Below are positions 8,651 through 17,091 of a stretch of DNA of 64,000 nucleotides, piece after piece; position 1 is the stretch's first letter; each line of letters opens with the position of its first letter. The notes beneath the pieces are model-generated. The model was not told where the DNA came from, did no database searches, and saw nothing but the letters and a program-made list of their open reading frames with translations. The DNA is from Egicoccus sp. AB-alg6-2 (lineage in GTDB: Bacteria; Actinomycetota; Nitriliruptoria; Nitriliruptorales; Nitriliruptoraceae), in contig NZ_JBGUAY010000003.1 of the NCBI RefSeq assembly GCF_041821025.1, positions 372,001 to 436,000 on the forward strand, in the 5' to 3' direction. The position numbers and the translations under genes are program-made.

Positions 8651-9787
8651 TCAGCCTTCGTCGTCGGACGACTCGGCCGGATCCGCGGGCGCCGGATCCG
8701 GTGAGGGCTCGGGGTCACCGTCGACGCGCACCCGCGCCTCGGTGAGCTGGACCGGCATCCCGTCCCGGGCGAGCGTGATCTGGCTGTCCAGCGTGTGCGG
8801 GACCCGGCCCTCCCGCAACTCCTGCGGCACGACGGCCTCGAACGAGCGGATCGCGACCTCGATCTGGTCGCGGGTCGGCTGCTTGGTGGTGATCAGCTGC
8901 AACCACAGACCGGGCTTCATGAGGGCGCGCACGAAGGGGTTCTCGCCGCGGGAGGCGCCCAGGCGCAGACCCTCGTAGGCGAGGCCGGCGACCACGGGGA
9001 GCAGCACGATGCGCAGCACGACGTGGTAGAGGATCGAACCGAGCAGGCCGATGCCCTCCGGCGGCGGTACCAGGACGCCGGCCAGCGTGTAGACCACGAC
9101 CGCCAGCAGCATCACCATGATCAGGAAGTTGGTACCGCAACGCACGTGCAGGGTCGAGTACGTGTCGACGCGCTCGGGTTCGAGCACCTCGCCGTGCTCC
9201 CAGGCCGCGATCGTCTTGTGCTCCGCACCGTGGTATTGGAACACGCGGCGGATGTCGGCCATGAGCGAGATGGCCCAGAGATAGGCCAGGAAGATGCCGA
9301 TCCGGACGGCGGACTCGACGAGGTGGAACCAGACGCCGTCACCGAGCCGGTGGCCGAACAGCGCGTCCACGCCCTTGGTTCCGGCCGACGGCAGGAAGAT
9401 GAAGATCCCGATGAACATCAGCAGCGCGATCAGCAGCGACGCGCCGACGGCGCCGGAGCCCAGCGGCTCCTCCTCCTCGTCGTCGAACGCCTGCGTCGCC
9501 GAGATGCCGAGCGCCTTCATGCCGATCGCCAGCGAGTCGGCCAGCGCGTAGCACCCACGCACCATCGGCTTGGCCAGGATCGGCCGTCGTCTGGGCAGGT
9601 CGGAGACGGCGTGGCACTCGAGCCAGATGTCGCCGTTCGGGCGGCGGACGGCGACCGCCCACCGGTCGGCACCGCGCATCATCACGCCCTCGATGACGGC
9701 CTGTCCCCCGTAGTAGTGCGGGGCGGCCTGGAGGGGATCGGTGGACGGACCCGAGGATCCAGCGCTCAAATCGGCATCTTTCGGCAC
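8651..9787 (-). CDS. DUF1385 membrane protein (YqhQ-like)
   Basis: Protein of 378 aa with the family's N-terminal signature YYGGQAVIEGVMMRG, followed by several membrane helices (about residues 130-165, 205-240, 250-290) with the polar motif VFQYHGAEHKTI between them. DUF1385/YqhQ proteins have no firmly established function. The tail from about residue 350 is acidic and Pro-rich and probably disordered. The gene precedes prfA by four bases, as in the rpmE-DUF1385-prfA-prmC order of many Gram-positive genomes. It marks the left junction of the carbohydrate island. Confidence 0.85.
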   Translation of the reverse strand: MPKDADLSAGSSGPSTDPLQAAPHYYGGQAVIEGVMMRGADRWAVAVRRPNGDIWLECHAVSDLPRRRPILAKPMVRGCYALADSLAIGMKALGISATQAFDDEEEEPLGSGAVGASLLIALLMFIGIFIFLPSAGTKGVDALFGHRLGDGVWFHLVESAVRIGIFLAYLWAISLMADIRRVFQYHGAEHKTIAAWEHGEVLEPERVDTYSTLHVRCGTNFLIMVMLLAVVVYTLAGVLVPPPEGIGLLGSILYHVVLRIVLLPVVAGLAYEGLRLGASRGENPFVRALMKPGLWLQLITTKQPTRDQIEVAIRSFEAVVPQELREGRVPHTLDSQITLARDGMPVQLTEARVRVDGDPEPSPDPAPADPAESSDDEG

Positions 9788-9833
9788 ATCGGAGACGAGG
9801 AGACGACCGTCACCGTTCAGGGACGACGAACGG

Positions 9834-9850
9834 GACCGTCACGCACGGTC
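9834..9850. terminator. possible weak hairpin downstream of the ABC importer operon
   Basis: GACCGT, five bases, then ACGGTC. This short perfect inverted repeat lies in the 128-base gap between the importer operon and the DUF1385 gene. There is no T-tract, so it is at best a weak or Rho-assisted end signal. Confidence 0.2.
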
Positions 9851-9915
9851 GGGCCACGGTAGCCCGGACCAGTGTGCCGCCCGCACCCCCGACCCGCTGC
9901 CCGTGACCGGCCCCC

Positions 9916-10605
9916 TCACGGCGGGGGTGTCTCGACGGCGTCGGCGATGGGCAGCACGACGTGTGCCGCCAGCAACACGCCCAGCGGCACCAGCAGCAGG
10001 GCGGCGACGACGGTCTGCAGACTCACGGCCGCGAAGACCACGCCGACGGCCAGGGTGGCGAGCACCCGGGCCGGCCGGAGGACGAGCACGGCGACGCCGA
10101 GCCACAGCAGTTCGCGGACGGCTCGTCCGTCGCGCGAAGGATCCAGCAACAGCGGCCAGATCGTGACGGCGCTCGCGGCGACGGCCAGGGCGACGTTCGC
10201 CGACGCGACCGCGGCCAGGACGAGTGCGGTCCGGCCGGTCGCCAGTGCGAGCTCGATGTTGAGCCAGGCCACCAGCCCGACGACCACCTGTGCCAGCGCG
10301 AGCGCGACCTTCGCCCACCAGCGGACCGTGGCACCGGCCGCCAGGTCGCGGAAGCGGGCCCGCCGGTAGCGGACCGTGACGGCGGCCATGCGGCCCAGCC
10401 CCCACGTGAGCGGCAGCAGCAGCAGGAGCGACGCGCTGAGGCCGACGTGCAGCCGGCCGAGCAGCAACCCGAGCATGGCCAGGGCCAGCCAGGCGGCCGA
10501 GACCGCGAAGAACGGCCAGACGTCGTCGACCAGGGCCTCGCCGGCCCGGCGCAGTGCCTGCCAGAGGGAGCGCTCGCCGTCGTCGTCGGTGACCGGCTCG
10601 GTCAC
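9916..10605 (-). CDS. Small integral membrane protein, YesL (DUF624)-like
   Basis: Protein of 229 aa with five to six predicted membrane helices: two near residues 28-65, one pair around 100-150, and the last two about 170-215. It starts with GTG overlapping the FAD oxidoreductase stop (GTGA at 10602-10605) and ends the importer operon. YesL/DUF624 proteins typically accompany carbohydrate ABC importers of this type, and size, topology and position fit. The sequence itself has no motif I can call decisive, so the family name is tentative. The open frame upstream of the GTG is a shadow of the oxidoreductase. Confidence 0.5.
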   Translation of the reverse strand: MTEPVTDDDGERSLWQALRRAGEALVDDVWPFFAVSAAWLALAMLGLLLGRLHVGLSASLLLLLPLTWGLGRMAAVTVRYRRARFRDLAAGATVRWWAKVALALAQVVVGLVAWLNIELALATGRTALVLAAVASANVALAVAASAVTIWPLLLDPSRDGRAVRELLWLGVAVLVLRPARVLATLAVGVVFAAVSLQTVVAALLLVPLGVLLAAHVVLPIADAVETPPP

Positions 10606-12128
10606 GCGCCGCGGGCCTCGAGGATCTGGCCGTCCTCGCGCAGGCAACGCTGCAGTTCGGAGACGTCCACGTCGTGGACGCGGCCGTCGATGCCGCTGGC
10701 CAGTGCCGCGGCCGTGCCTGCGGCCTGCCCGGCGATCATGAACTGGGGCTCCATACGGAACGAGGCGAAGGCCACGTGCGAGGCCGAGACGCACGCGCTG
10801 ACCAGCAGGTTGGTGCACTCGTCCGGCCGGGGCAACATCGTCCGGTACGGGATCGGGTAGGGATCGACCGGCACGCTGAGGTACCCCTCGGTCATGGCCT
10901 CGGGGAACACGTCCGGGAAGCGGTACACCGGCGCGGCGACCCACTGGACCTCGCGGATGTCGATGTTGTAGCCGCCCATGCCGATGGCGTCGTCGACGGG
11001 GCCGGTGCGTCCCTGCAGGTCGTGCTGGGTCAGGACGAACTCGCCGCGCATCCTGCGGGCGTCGCGGACGTACAGCTGCGGCGGCCAGTGGTCGTTGTCG
11101 ACGAACTCGTCACCCGGGAGCCCGTAGGCGGCCATCTGCCGGCGCACGACGGGTGGCACGGACGGGTCGTTGCCCAGGAAGTACAGCAGCCCCTGGGCCC
11201 AGTCGCGGTGGGCGCGCTCGATCTCGCGCCGCCGCTGCGCGTCCGCCCGGGGGTAGTCGAAGCTGCCGCCGAGGAGGCTGGTGGAAACGGGTCCGCCGCT
11301 GTTGATGTCGGCCTTGGCGTTGGGGACCGCGCCGATCCCCATGAAGTGCCGCAGCGTCGCGTCCTCCCCCAGGGCGTCGAGGTAGCGCCGCGCCAGTTCG
11401 AAGGTCGCGGGGTCGTAGCCCTCGGGGGCCGGGATGTCGACGCGCAGGTCGGGATCGTCGGTGAGGCACATGCGGTAGCAGTAGGACTGCAGCTTCCCGT
11501 CGCCCTGGCCGGTGTCGCCGATCTCGTCGTAGGCGTGGATGCCGGGCAGCAGCGCGCCGTCGTCGTCGACGGCGGACACCGGTACCAGGAACTGGTGCGG
11601 GTTGGGCAGCAGCTCGATCCTCCCGGCGAGCGACTCGCCGTAGCGGTCACGACCGTCGCGGCCGATGTCGTGGCTGACGCCGGCCATCGCGAGCAGATCG
11701 CCTTCGTAGGAGGCGTCGACGTACGTCGTCGCCCGGAAGCTGCGGCCGTCGGCGCCGACCACCTCGTCGATCCCACCGTTCCGACCGACCACGTCGGCGA
11801 GCCGCCATGACGGCACGAGTTCGATCTCCGGCACGTCGAGCCACGAGCGCAGCAGTTCGTCGGCTGCCGAGGGCTCGAAGCGCCACCGGTGCTCGTCGCC
11901 GTAGCGGGCACCGACCTCGACGAAGAAGTCGCGGGCGAAGCCACCGATGACGTGTTCCTGGCGCTCGACGTCGCTGCGCGTCAGGCCGCCCGTCACCATC
12001 CCGCCGACGTGCGTGGTGGGATCGGTCAGGACCACCCGGGCCCCGCGGCGCGCGGCGGCGACCGCCGCGACGACCCCGCCGGCGGTCGCGCCATGGACGA
12101 GCACGTCCACGGGGGCGCCGCCCGTCAC
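10602..12128 (-). CDS. FAD-dependent oxidoreductase (FAD_oxidored family)
   Basis: Protein of 508 aa. The N-terminal Rossmann motif VLVHGATAGGVVAAVAAARRGARVV and the block TDPTTHVGGMVTGGLTRSD are those of the FAD_oxidored (PF12831-type) group found in polysaccharide-use loci. Further family hallmarks are TYVDASYEGDLLAMAGV, and near the C-terminus MLPRPDECTNLLVSACVSASH and MIAGQAAGTAAALA. No signal peptide is visible, so it should act in the cytoplasm. It is coupled to the upstream permease gene by a GTGA overlap. The substrate is unknown; oxidation of a sugar or sugar acid delivered by the importer is the plausible guess. Confidence 0.78.
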   Translation of the reverse strand: MTGGAPVDVLVHGATAGGVVAAVAAARRGARVVLTDPTTHVGGMVTGGLTRSDVERQEHVIGGFARDFFVEVGARYGDEHRWRFEPSAADELLRSWLDVPEIELVPSWRLADVVGRNGGIDEVVGADGRSFRATTYVDASYEGDLLAMAGVSHDIGRDGRDRYGESLAGRIELLPNPHQFLVPVSAVDDDGALLPGIHAYDEIGDTGQGDGKLQSYCYRMCLTDDPDLRVDIPAPEGYDPATFELARRYLDALGEDATLRHFMGIGAVPNAKADINSGGPVSTSLLGGSFDYPRADAQRRREIERAHRDWAQGLLYFLGNDPSVPPVVRRQMAAYGLPGDEFVDNDHWPPQLYVRDARRMRGEFVLTQHDLQGRTGPVDDAIGMGGYNIDIREVQWVAAPVYRFPDVFPEAMTEGYLSVPVDPYPIPYRTMLPRPDECTNLLVSACVSASHVAFASFRMEPQFMIAGQAAGTAAALASGIDGRVHDVDVSELQRCLREDGQILEARGA

Positions 12129-13060
12129 TTGCCGGTGATCCCGGTGGTCGCGATTCCCTCGACGAAGTGGCGCTGGAACACGAAGAAGATGACGACCATG
12201 GGGAACGTGACGATCACACTGCCCGCCGCCAACAGCTCCCAGCGTTGCTCGAGCCCGATCGAGGGGTTGTCGATGATCGCCTTCAGTCCACGCGCGAGCG
12301 TGAACAGCTCCGAGTCACGCAGGAAGATCAGCGGCCGGACCAGGTCCGTCCACGCGACCTTGAGCTCCAGCAGGAAGACGACCACCAGCGCGGGCTTGGT
12401 CAGTGGCAGCGCCACCGACCACCACAGGCGCGGATAGGACGCGCCGTCGATCTGGGCCGCCTCGAACAACTCCCCGGGCAGCGTCAGGAAGAACTGGCGC
12501 AGCATGAAGATGTAGAACGCCGAACCGAACAGGTTGCCGGCCCACAGCGGGTAGAGCGTGTTGTTGAATCCGAGCGCGTCCCAGATCAGGAACTGGGGGA
12601 TGAACAGCACGGCGCCCGGCAGCATCATCGTCGCGAGCACCGAGTAGAACAGCGGATCGCGGAACCGGAACTTGAAGTAGGAGAACGCGAAGGCGACCAT
12701 CGCCGAGGAGATGGTCACCGAGATGGCGGCCAACGTCGCCACCAGCACGCTGTTCCAGGTCCACCGCATGATCGGTGCGATGGCGAACAGGCGCGAATAG
12801 TTGCTCCAGCGGATCTCGGAACCGATGAGCGCCGCGCTGAACACCTCCGACGGCGGCTTCAGCGACGCGGACAGCAGCCAGATCAACGGGTAGATGAACA
12901 GCACCGTGAAGAACAGCAGCGTGGCGATGAAGACGACGCGCGAAGCGATGTAGCCGGGCGTGCGCTCGGGCCTGGCGCCGACGTCCTGGGGGGCGAGCTC
13001 ACGCTTGGGAGGCTCGACGACCTCGACGCCGTCGTCCTCCAGCGGCATGGTGTCGCTCAT
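12125..13060 (-). CDS. Carbohydrate ABC transporter permease (MalG type)
   Basis: Protein of 311 aa with a charged cytoplasmic N-terminus of about 40 residues, then six membrane helices. The EAA loop that docks the ATPase is EAAQIDGASYPRLWWSVALP near residue 215. The C-terminal end FVEGIATTGITGK (RHFVEGI..G..KG type) is typical for the CUT1 MalG-like subunit. It follows the MalF-type gene by three bases. No ATPase gene is encoded in the cluster or elsewhere in the window, so a shared MsiK-like ATPase encoded elsewhere is likely. Confidence 0.92.
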   Translation of the reverse strand: MSDTMPLEDDGVEVVEPPKRELAPQDVGARPERTPGYIASRVVFIATLLFFTVLFIYPLIWLLSASLKPPSEVFSAALIGSEIRWSNYSRLFAIAPIMRWTWNSVLVATLAAISVTISSAMVAFAFSYFKFRFRDPLFYSVLATMMLPGAVLFIPQFLIWDALGFNNTLYPLWAGNLFGSAFYIFMLRQFFLTLPGELFEAAQIDGASYPRLWWSVALPLTKPALVVVFLLELKVAWTDLVRPLIFLRDSELFTLARGLKAIIDNPSIGLEQRWELLAAGSVIVTFPMVVIFFVFQRHFVEGIATTGITGK

Positions 13061-13063
13061 GGC

Positions 13064-14005
13064 TCACCCTCCCTCGTAGTACACCCAGCGCTTGCTGGTG
13101 ACGACCTGCACGACCGTGACGATGCCGATGACCACGAACAGCAGCCAGGCGAGCGCGGAGGCGTAGCCCATGTTGAAGAACTGGAACGCCTGCTGGAACA
13201 GGTAGATCACGTAGAACAGGGCGGCCTGCGACCCGGCGCCGGTCGGCTGCTGGCCGAAGAACATCGCATACACCTCGGTGAACAACTGCAGCGAGGCGAT
13301 GGTGTTGATGACGAGCACGAAGAACAGCGCGCCGCTGATCATCGGCACGGTGACCGAACGGAACCGCTGCCAGGGGCCGGCACCGTCGACCAGCGCCGCC
13401 TCGTAGAGGCCCGCCGGCACGTTGCGCAGCGCCGCGAACAGGATGATGACGGTGGTACCCACGCTCCACAGCATCATCATGATGATGCCCGGCTTGACCC
13501 AGGTGGGGTCGTTGAGCCAACTGGGGCCGGGAAGGCCGAGCGCCCGCAGACCCTGGTTGACCAGGCCGTTGTGGCCGTTGAGCAGGAGCAGGAACAGCGC
13601 CCCGACCGCGACGGCGGGGGCGACGTTGGGGACGTAGAACGCGGTGCGGAAGAACCCGCCGGCCCGGCCGACGCGGTTGAGCATCATCGCCAGTCCGAGG
13701 CCGCTGAGCAGGGTCCCGGGGACGTAGAAGACCGTGAAGTAGAGCGTGTTCCAGAGGCTGATGCGCACCCGTGGGTCGGCGATGGCCCGCTGGTAGTTCT
13801 CCATCCCGAGGAACTGGGTGTCGGGAACCAGTGGGTCGTAGTTGGTCAGCGACAGCCACAGGCTCCAGAGCATCGGCCCGATCATGAAGACCACGAAGCC
13901 GATGAGCCAGGGGGAGAGGAAGACGAACGCCCAGATGGTCTGACGTCGTTTGTGGGTCATCTTCGACCCGCCACGACCCTCGTCCACCTCTGTGCGAGCG
14001 TCCAT
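13064..14005 (-). CDS. Carbohydrate ABC transporter permease (MalF type)
   Basis: Protein of 313 aa with six membrane helices; the first begins at about residue 25. The EAA loop is YEAALVDGAGPWQRFRSVTVP near residue 205. N-terminal residues FLSPWLIGFVVFMIGPMLWS are typical of the UgpA/MalF-like CUT1 subunit. The ATG at 14005 is preceded by a strong GGGGGAGG ribosome site. The gene lies 33 bases after the binding-protein gene. With the MalG-type partner it forms the translocation pore for an oligosaccharide. Confidence 0.92.
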   Translation of the reverse strand: MDARTEVDEGRGGSKMTHKRRQTIWAFVFLSPWLIGFVVFMIGPMLWSLWLSLTNYDPLVPDTQFLGMENYQRAIADPRVRISLWNTLYFTVFYVPGTLLSGLGLAMMLNRVGRAGGFFRTAFYVPNVAPAVAVGALFLLLLNGHNGLVNQGLRALGLPGPSWLNDPTWVKPGIIMMMLWSVGTTVIILFAALRNVPAGLYEAALVDGAGPWQRFRSVTVPMISGALFFVLVINTIASLQLFTEVYAMFFGQQPTGAGSQAALFYVIYLFQQAFQFFNMGYASALAWLLFVVIGIVTVVQVVTSKRWVYYEGG

Positions 14006-14038
14006 TTCCTCCCCCTCTCCCCCGGGCAGATTACGCGC

Positions 14039-15469
14039 TCATCGGGCCGCGTCGATGGCCGCCTGGGCCTCCTGCTGGGCGGTCGCCATGGCCGACGCCG
14101 GGTCGGCGCCGGTCAGCACCGCGTTGACCGCGTCCTCCCACGCCGCCTTGAAGGCCGCGGAGGCGGGCGACGGCGGCAGGCCGAACGCGTTCTCCTGGTT
14201 CTCGACCACCGTCTGGACCGCCTGCTCGAACGACGGCATGTCCGACAGGTCGACGATCTCGCTGAAGATCACGTCGTCGGCCTCACGGTTGCCGGTGTAG
14301 ACACCGGTGTTGGGTGCGCCCTCCTCGGCGCGGGTGTCCGCACGGGCCTGCGCGGCCTCGATCCAGGTGTCGGCCTCGGTCATGGTCTTGGCGAAGGTGC
14401 ACGCCGCCTCGGGGTTCTGTGCCGAGGCCGTGACGGCCCAGCTGTTGCCGTCCGCCCACGTGATCGGCTGCCCGTCGGGACCCTCGAAGGGACGCACGGT
14501 GACCTCGGCGTCCGGCGAGGAGCCGGCGAGCACGTTGAGGTACCACTGCTCCATCGGCATGCCGCCGAGCTGGTCTGCCGCGTACTGGTTGTCGCCGCCG
14601 AAGAAGTCCCAGGTGTCACGGAAGTCGAGGAACGTGGTGCGGCCGCCGGCCGGCTCGTGGAAGGGCACCGTGAGCTCGAGCGCCTCGATGACACCCGGGT
14701 CGTCGAGGTTGGCCTCGAGGCCGTCCTCGCTGATCATCGGCGCGCCGTTGGCCCAGGCCCACAGGGGCAGGAACTCGGGCAGCTTGGGGTCGAGGCCGAT
14801 TCGTTCCAGCCGGCCGCCCTCGTTGCGTGTGAGCTGCTCGTTGACCTCGGCCAGCGCCTCCCAGTCGGAGAGGTCGACGGTCTCGGGGTCGAGTCCGGCG
14901 TCCTCGAACGCCGCGTTGTTCAGGATCCAGACGCGGGAGTTGAAGAACTCCGGGAACGCGTACACGGTGCCGTCGACCGTCACCTGGTTGATCGCACCGT
15001 CGTAGTAGACACTGGTGTCGACGTCGTGCTGCGCGATGCACTCGTCGAGCGGAGCGAGCACGCCGCGGGCGATGTAGGTCCCGATCTCGTTGCGCGGGAT
15101 GTTGACGAGGTCCGGCGGATCGTCGCTGGCCAGCGCCGACAGGAACCCCTGCTCGTCGAACCCGCTCTCGCTGAATTCGAGGTTGACGTCGGGGTACAGC
15201 TCGCGGAAGCGGTCGACACGGACCTGGGCGATCTGGTCGCCGGTCTCGTAGCCGAAGCCGAAGGCGAACAGGTCGCCGCTGACGTCGCCGGCCGCCGCGT
15301 CGCCGTCGGTGGTCTCACCGTCGGTCTCGCCGCCGTTGCCGTCGTCGCCGCTGTCGATGACATCGTTGTCATCCGGGGCCGCAGTACCATCGCCATCGTC
15401 GGAGCCACATGCCGCTCCGAGGACCGCGATGGCGAAGATCAGGGACAGAAACCGTGAACGCCTCGCCAT
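14039..15469 (-). CDS. Extracellular sugar-binding lipoprotein of an ABC importer
   Basis: Protein of 476 aa. The start is a lipoprotein signal peptide, MARRSRFLSLIFAIAVLGAAC, with lipobox LGAAC and the lipidated Cys21. A very acidic Asp/Gly/Thr-rich linker follows (about residues 22-65), then a class I (MalE-like) binding protein fold with many Trp/Tyr residues suited to sugar stacking. The frame is open eleven codons further upstream, but the ATG at 15469 has GAGGG close before it and starts the signal peptide properly. It is the first gene of the importer operon. The C-terminus (PASAMATAQQEAQAAID) is the usual end of this family. Ligand is unknown. Confidence 0.92.
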   Translation of the reverse strand: MARRSRFLSLIFAIAVLGAACGSDDGDGTAAPDDNDVIDSGDDGNGGETDGETTDGDAAAGDVSGDLFAFGFGYETGDQIAQVRVDRFRELYPDVNLEFSESGFDEQGFLSALASDDPPDLVNIPRNEIGTYIARGVLAPLDECIAQHDVDTSVYYDGAINQVTVDGTVYAFPEFFNSRVWILNNAAFEDAGLDPETVDLSDWEALAEVNEQLTRNEGGRLERIGLDPKLPEFLPLWAWANGAPMISEDGLEANLDDPGVIEALELTVPFHEPAGGRTTFLDFRDTWDFFGGDNQYAADQLGGMPMEQWYLNVLAGSSPDAEVTVRPFEGPDGQPITWADGNSWAVTASAQNPEAACTFAKTMTEADTWIEAAQARADTRAEEGAPNTGVYTGNREADDVIFSEIVDLSDMPSFEQAVQTVVENQENAFGLPPSPASAAFKAAWEDAVNAVLTGADPASAMATAQQEAQAAIDAAR

Positions 15470-15630
15470 GACACCCTCTTTCGAAGATTGCGGTCTCCCC
15501 ATTCGCTCTCCCGCGAGGGGACGACCGTCGCCGAACCCTACCCGCGCAACGACCGTTGTGGTAGACCCCTTGTCGGATCGGTGGCGGTGACCCCCGCGAC
15601 GCTGCCGCCGCGACGTCCGGAGTACCCCTC
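15470..15630. promoter_or_regulatory. divergent promoter region, importer operon / racemase-like gene
   Basis: 160 bases between two divergent genes. It contains the inverted repeat CAACG-AC-CGTTG at 15547-15558, a possible operator half as strong as the LacI palindromes at 29211 and 41886. No exact copy of those palindromes is present, so importer control may be separate. Confidence 0.35.
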
Positions 15631-16293
15631 TTGGCCCCCACGATCGCCCTGGTCCACACCGTCCCGGCCCTGGCCGAGCACTTCGAGGCCCTGCTCGCCC
15701 AGCGTCTGCCGGATGCCCACCTGCACCACGCCGTGCACGAGCAGTTGCTGCAGCGCACGATCTCGGACGGCCACCTCTCCGAGGCGACCGCGCACGAGTT
15801 GGCCGAGGTCGTCGGCGACGTCGGGGCGGGGGCCGACCTGGTGCTGGTCACCTGCTCGACGCTCGGTCCCGCAGTGGACGCGCTCGCCGGTGGCGACGGG
15901 CCCCGGGTGGTCCGCGTCGACGAGGCGATGGGCCGCGAGGCGCTGCGACTGGGCGGACGGATCGGGGTCCTGGCGACGCTCACCAGCACCCTCGAGCCGA
16001 CGGTAGGGCTGCTGGAGCGTCTCGCCGCCGAGGAGGGGCAGGACGTCGAGGTGGTGGCACAGCTGTGCGAGGGCGCCTTCGAGGCCGTCCGCGAGGGGGA
16101 CGGCGAACGTCACGACGAACTCGTGCGTGCCGGCCTCGACCGACTGCTGGACCACGACGTCGAGGTGGTGGTGCTGGCCCAGGCCTCGATGGCCCGGGTG
16201 CTGGACACGCTCGACGAGCCGCCCTCCGTCCCGGTGTTGTCGAGCCCCGAACTCGCTGCCGACCACGTGGCGTCAGTCGTCGCCGGGTCCTAG
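15631..16293 (+). CDS. Asp/Glu/hydantoin racemase-superfamily protein with one catalytic Cys missing
   Basis: Protein of 220 aa starting at TTG with GGAG eight bases upstream. The two-domain racemase fold is suggested by LVLVTCSTLGPAVD (first catalytic Cys, about residue 73) and by GGRIGVLATLTSTLEPTV. The second catalytic position reads VLAQASMARVLD, with Ala where racemases have Cys, so a standard two-base racemization is unlikely. One-Cys relatives catalyse decarboxylation or isomerisation. It is the only plus-strand gene in this part and is divergent from the importer operon. Its last 21 bases overlap the end of the convergent isomerase gene. A role in handling a chiral sugar acid is only a guess. 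Confidence 0.75.
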   Translation: MAPTIALVHTVPALAEHFEALLAQRLPDAHLHHAVHEQLLQRTISDGHLSEATAHELAEVVGDVGAGADLVLVTCSTLGPAVDALAGGDGPRVVRVDEAMGREALRLGGRIGVLATLTSTLEPTVGLLERLAAEEGQDVEVVAQLCEGAFEAVREGDGERHDELVRAGLDRLLDHDVEVVVLAQASMARVLDTLDEPPSVPVLSSPELAADHVASVVAGS

Positions 16294-17091
16294 CGCCGAC
16301 AGGTCGGTCACCACGCCCGACCGCAACGCGCGCGGCAACCAGTCGAGCGCACCGTGCGTTTCGACCGAGGGGACGTACTCGAGCGCGACGGCCCCGGTGT
16401 AGCCGGAGGTCGCGAGCTGCCGGAGCAGCGCGAACAGCGGTGCCGCACCGGTCCCCGGCTCGCCCCTGCCCGGGGTGTCCGCCAGCTGGACGTGGGCCAC
16501 GAGCTCGGCGACCGAGCGGTACGCGTCGAGCAGGTCCGGTTCGACCCGCGCCACGTGGTAGGCGTCGAACTGCAGCCGCAGTCCCGGATCGTCGAACGCG
16601 CGAACCAGCGCCGCCGCCGGCGCCAGGCGCGTGAAGAGGTAGTCGGCGACGTCGTGGTGGTTGAGCACCTCGATCAGCAACCGGATGCCGCTGCCGCGCG
16701 CGCGCGACAACGCCCAGGCGAGGTTGGTCTCGAGGGTTCGCTGCTGCACGGCGGGCGGGACGCCTCCGACGGCACGTCCGGCGAGCACGTTGATGACGGG
16801 GCATCCGAGGTCGGTCGCCAACTGCAGGGCCTCGTCGAGGGCACGGCGGAACGCCTCGATCCGCTGCGGGTCGTTGGCGTAGCCCCGGTCGCCTGCGGAC
16901 AGGTCCCCCCCATGGACGTTGAGCAGGACGACGTCGACGCCGGCGGCGGCGACGGCGGCGATCACGTCACGCGGCGGGTGGTCGGGCCAGGGGAACTCGA
17001 CCGCGCCGAAACCGGCCTCGGCCGCCGCCTCGAAGCGGCGCAACCAGGGCTGTTCGGTGAACAGGAACGCGACGTTCGCGGCGAACCTCAT
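16273..17091 (-). CDS. Hydroxypyruvate isomerase family protein (Hyi/OtnI type)
   Basis: TIM-barrel protein of 272 aa. The start MRFAANVAFLFTEQPWLRRF, with EAGFGAVEFPWP after it, is the hallmark of Hyi/OtnI. Metal and catalytic positions appear in LLIEVLNHHDVADYLF (Glu), LQFDAYHVARVE (Asp, His) and VALEYVPS (Glu). OtnI interconverts 2-oxo- and 3-oxo-tetronates; Hyi acts on hydroxypyruvate. Because the preceding gene is an OtnK-type kinase (ATGA overlap at 17088-17091), the OtnI role is favoured. It is the last gene of the long catabolic operon. The open frame upstream of the ATG is a shadow. Confidence 0.85.
   Translation of the reverse strand: MRFAANVAFLFTEQPWLRRFEAAAEAGFGAVEFPWPDHPPRDVIAAVAAAGVDVVLLNVHGGDLSAGDRGYANDPQRIEAFRRALDEALQLATDLGCPVINVLAGRAVGGVPPAVQQRTLETNLAWALSRARGSGIRLLIEVLNHHDVADYLFTRLAPAAALVRAFDDPGLRLQFDAYHVARVEPDLLDAYRSVAELVAHVQLADTPGRGEPGTGAAPLFALLRQLATSGYTGAVALEYVPSVETHGALDWLPRALRSGVVTDLSALGPGDD

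Noticed and set aside
12167-15457. 1096-codon open frame on the plus strand opposite the importer operon
   Set aside because: It mirrors three well-recognised minus-strand genes, has a His/Asp/Arg/Gln-rich composition typical of antisense frames in GC-rich DNA and no domain. The same applies to the long plus-strand frames at 19759-22452, 23895-27281, 33724-36519 and 36516-39209.
15547-15558. CAACGACCGTTG as a third LacI operator
   Set aside because: Only 5-base arms, centre AC rather than CG, and no match to the GACAACGTTGTC core; kept only as a note in the promoter region.
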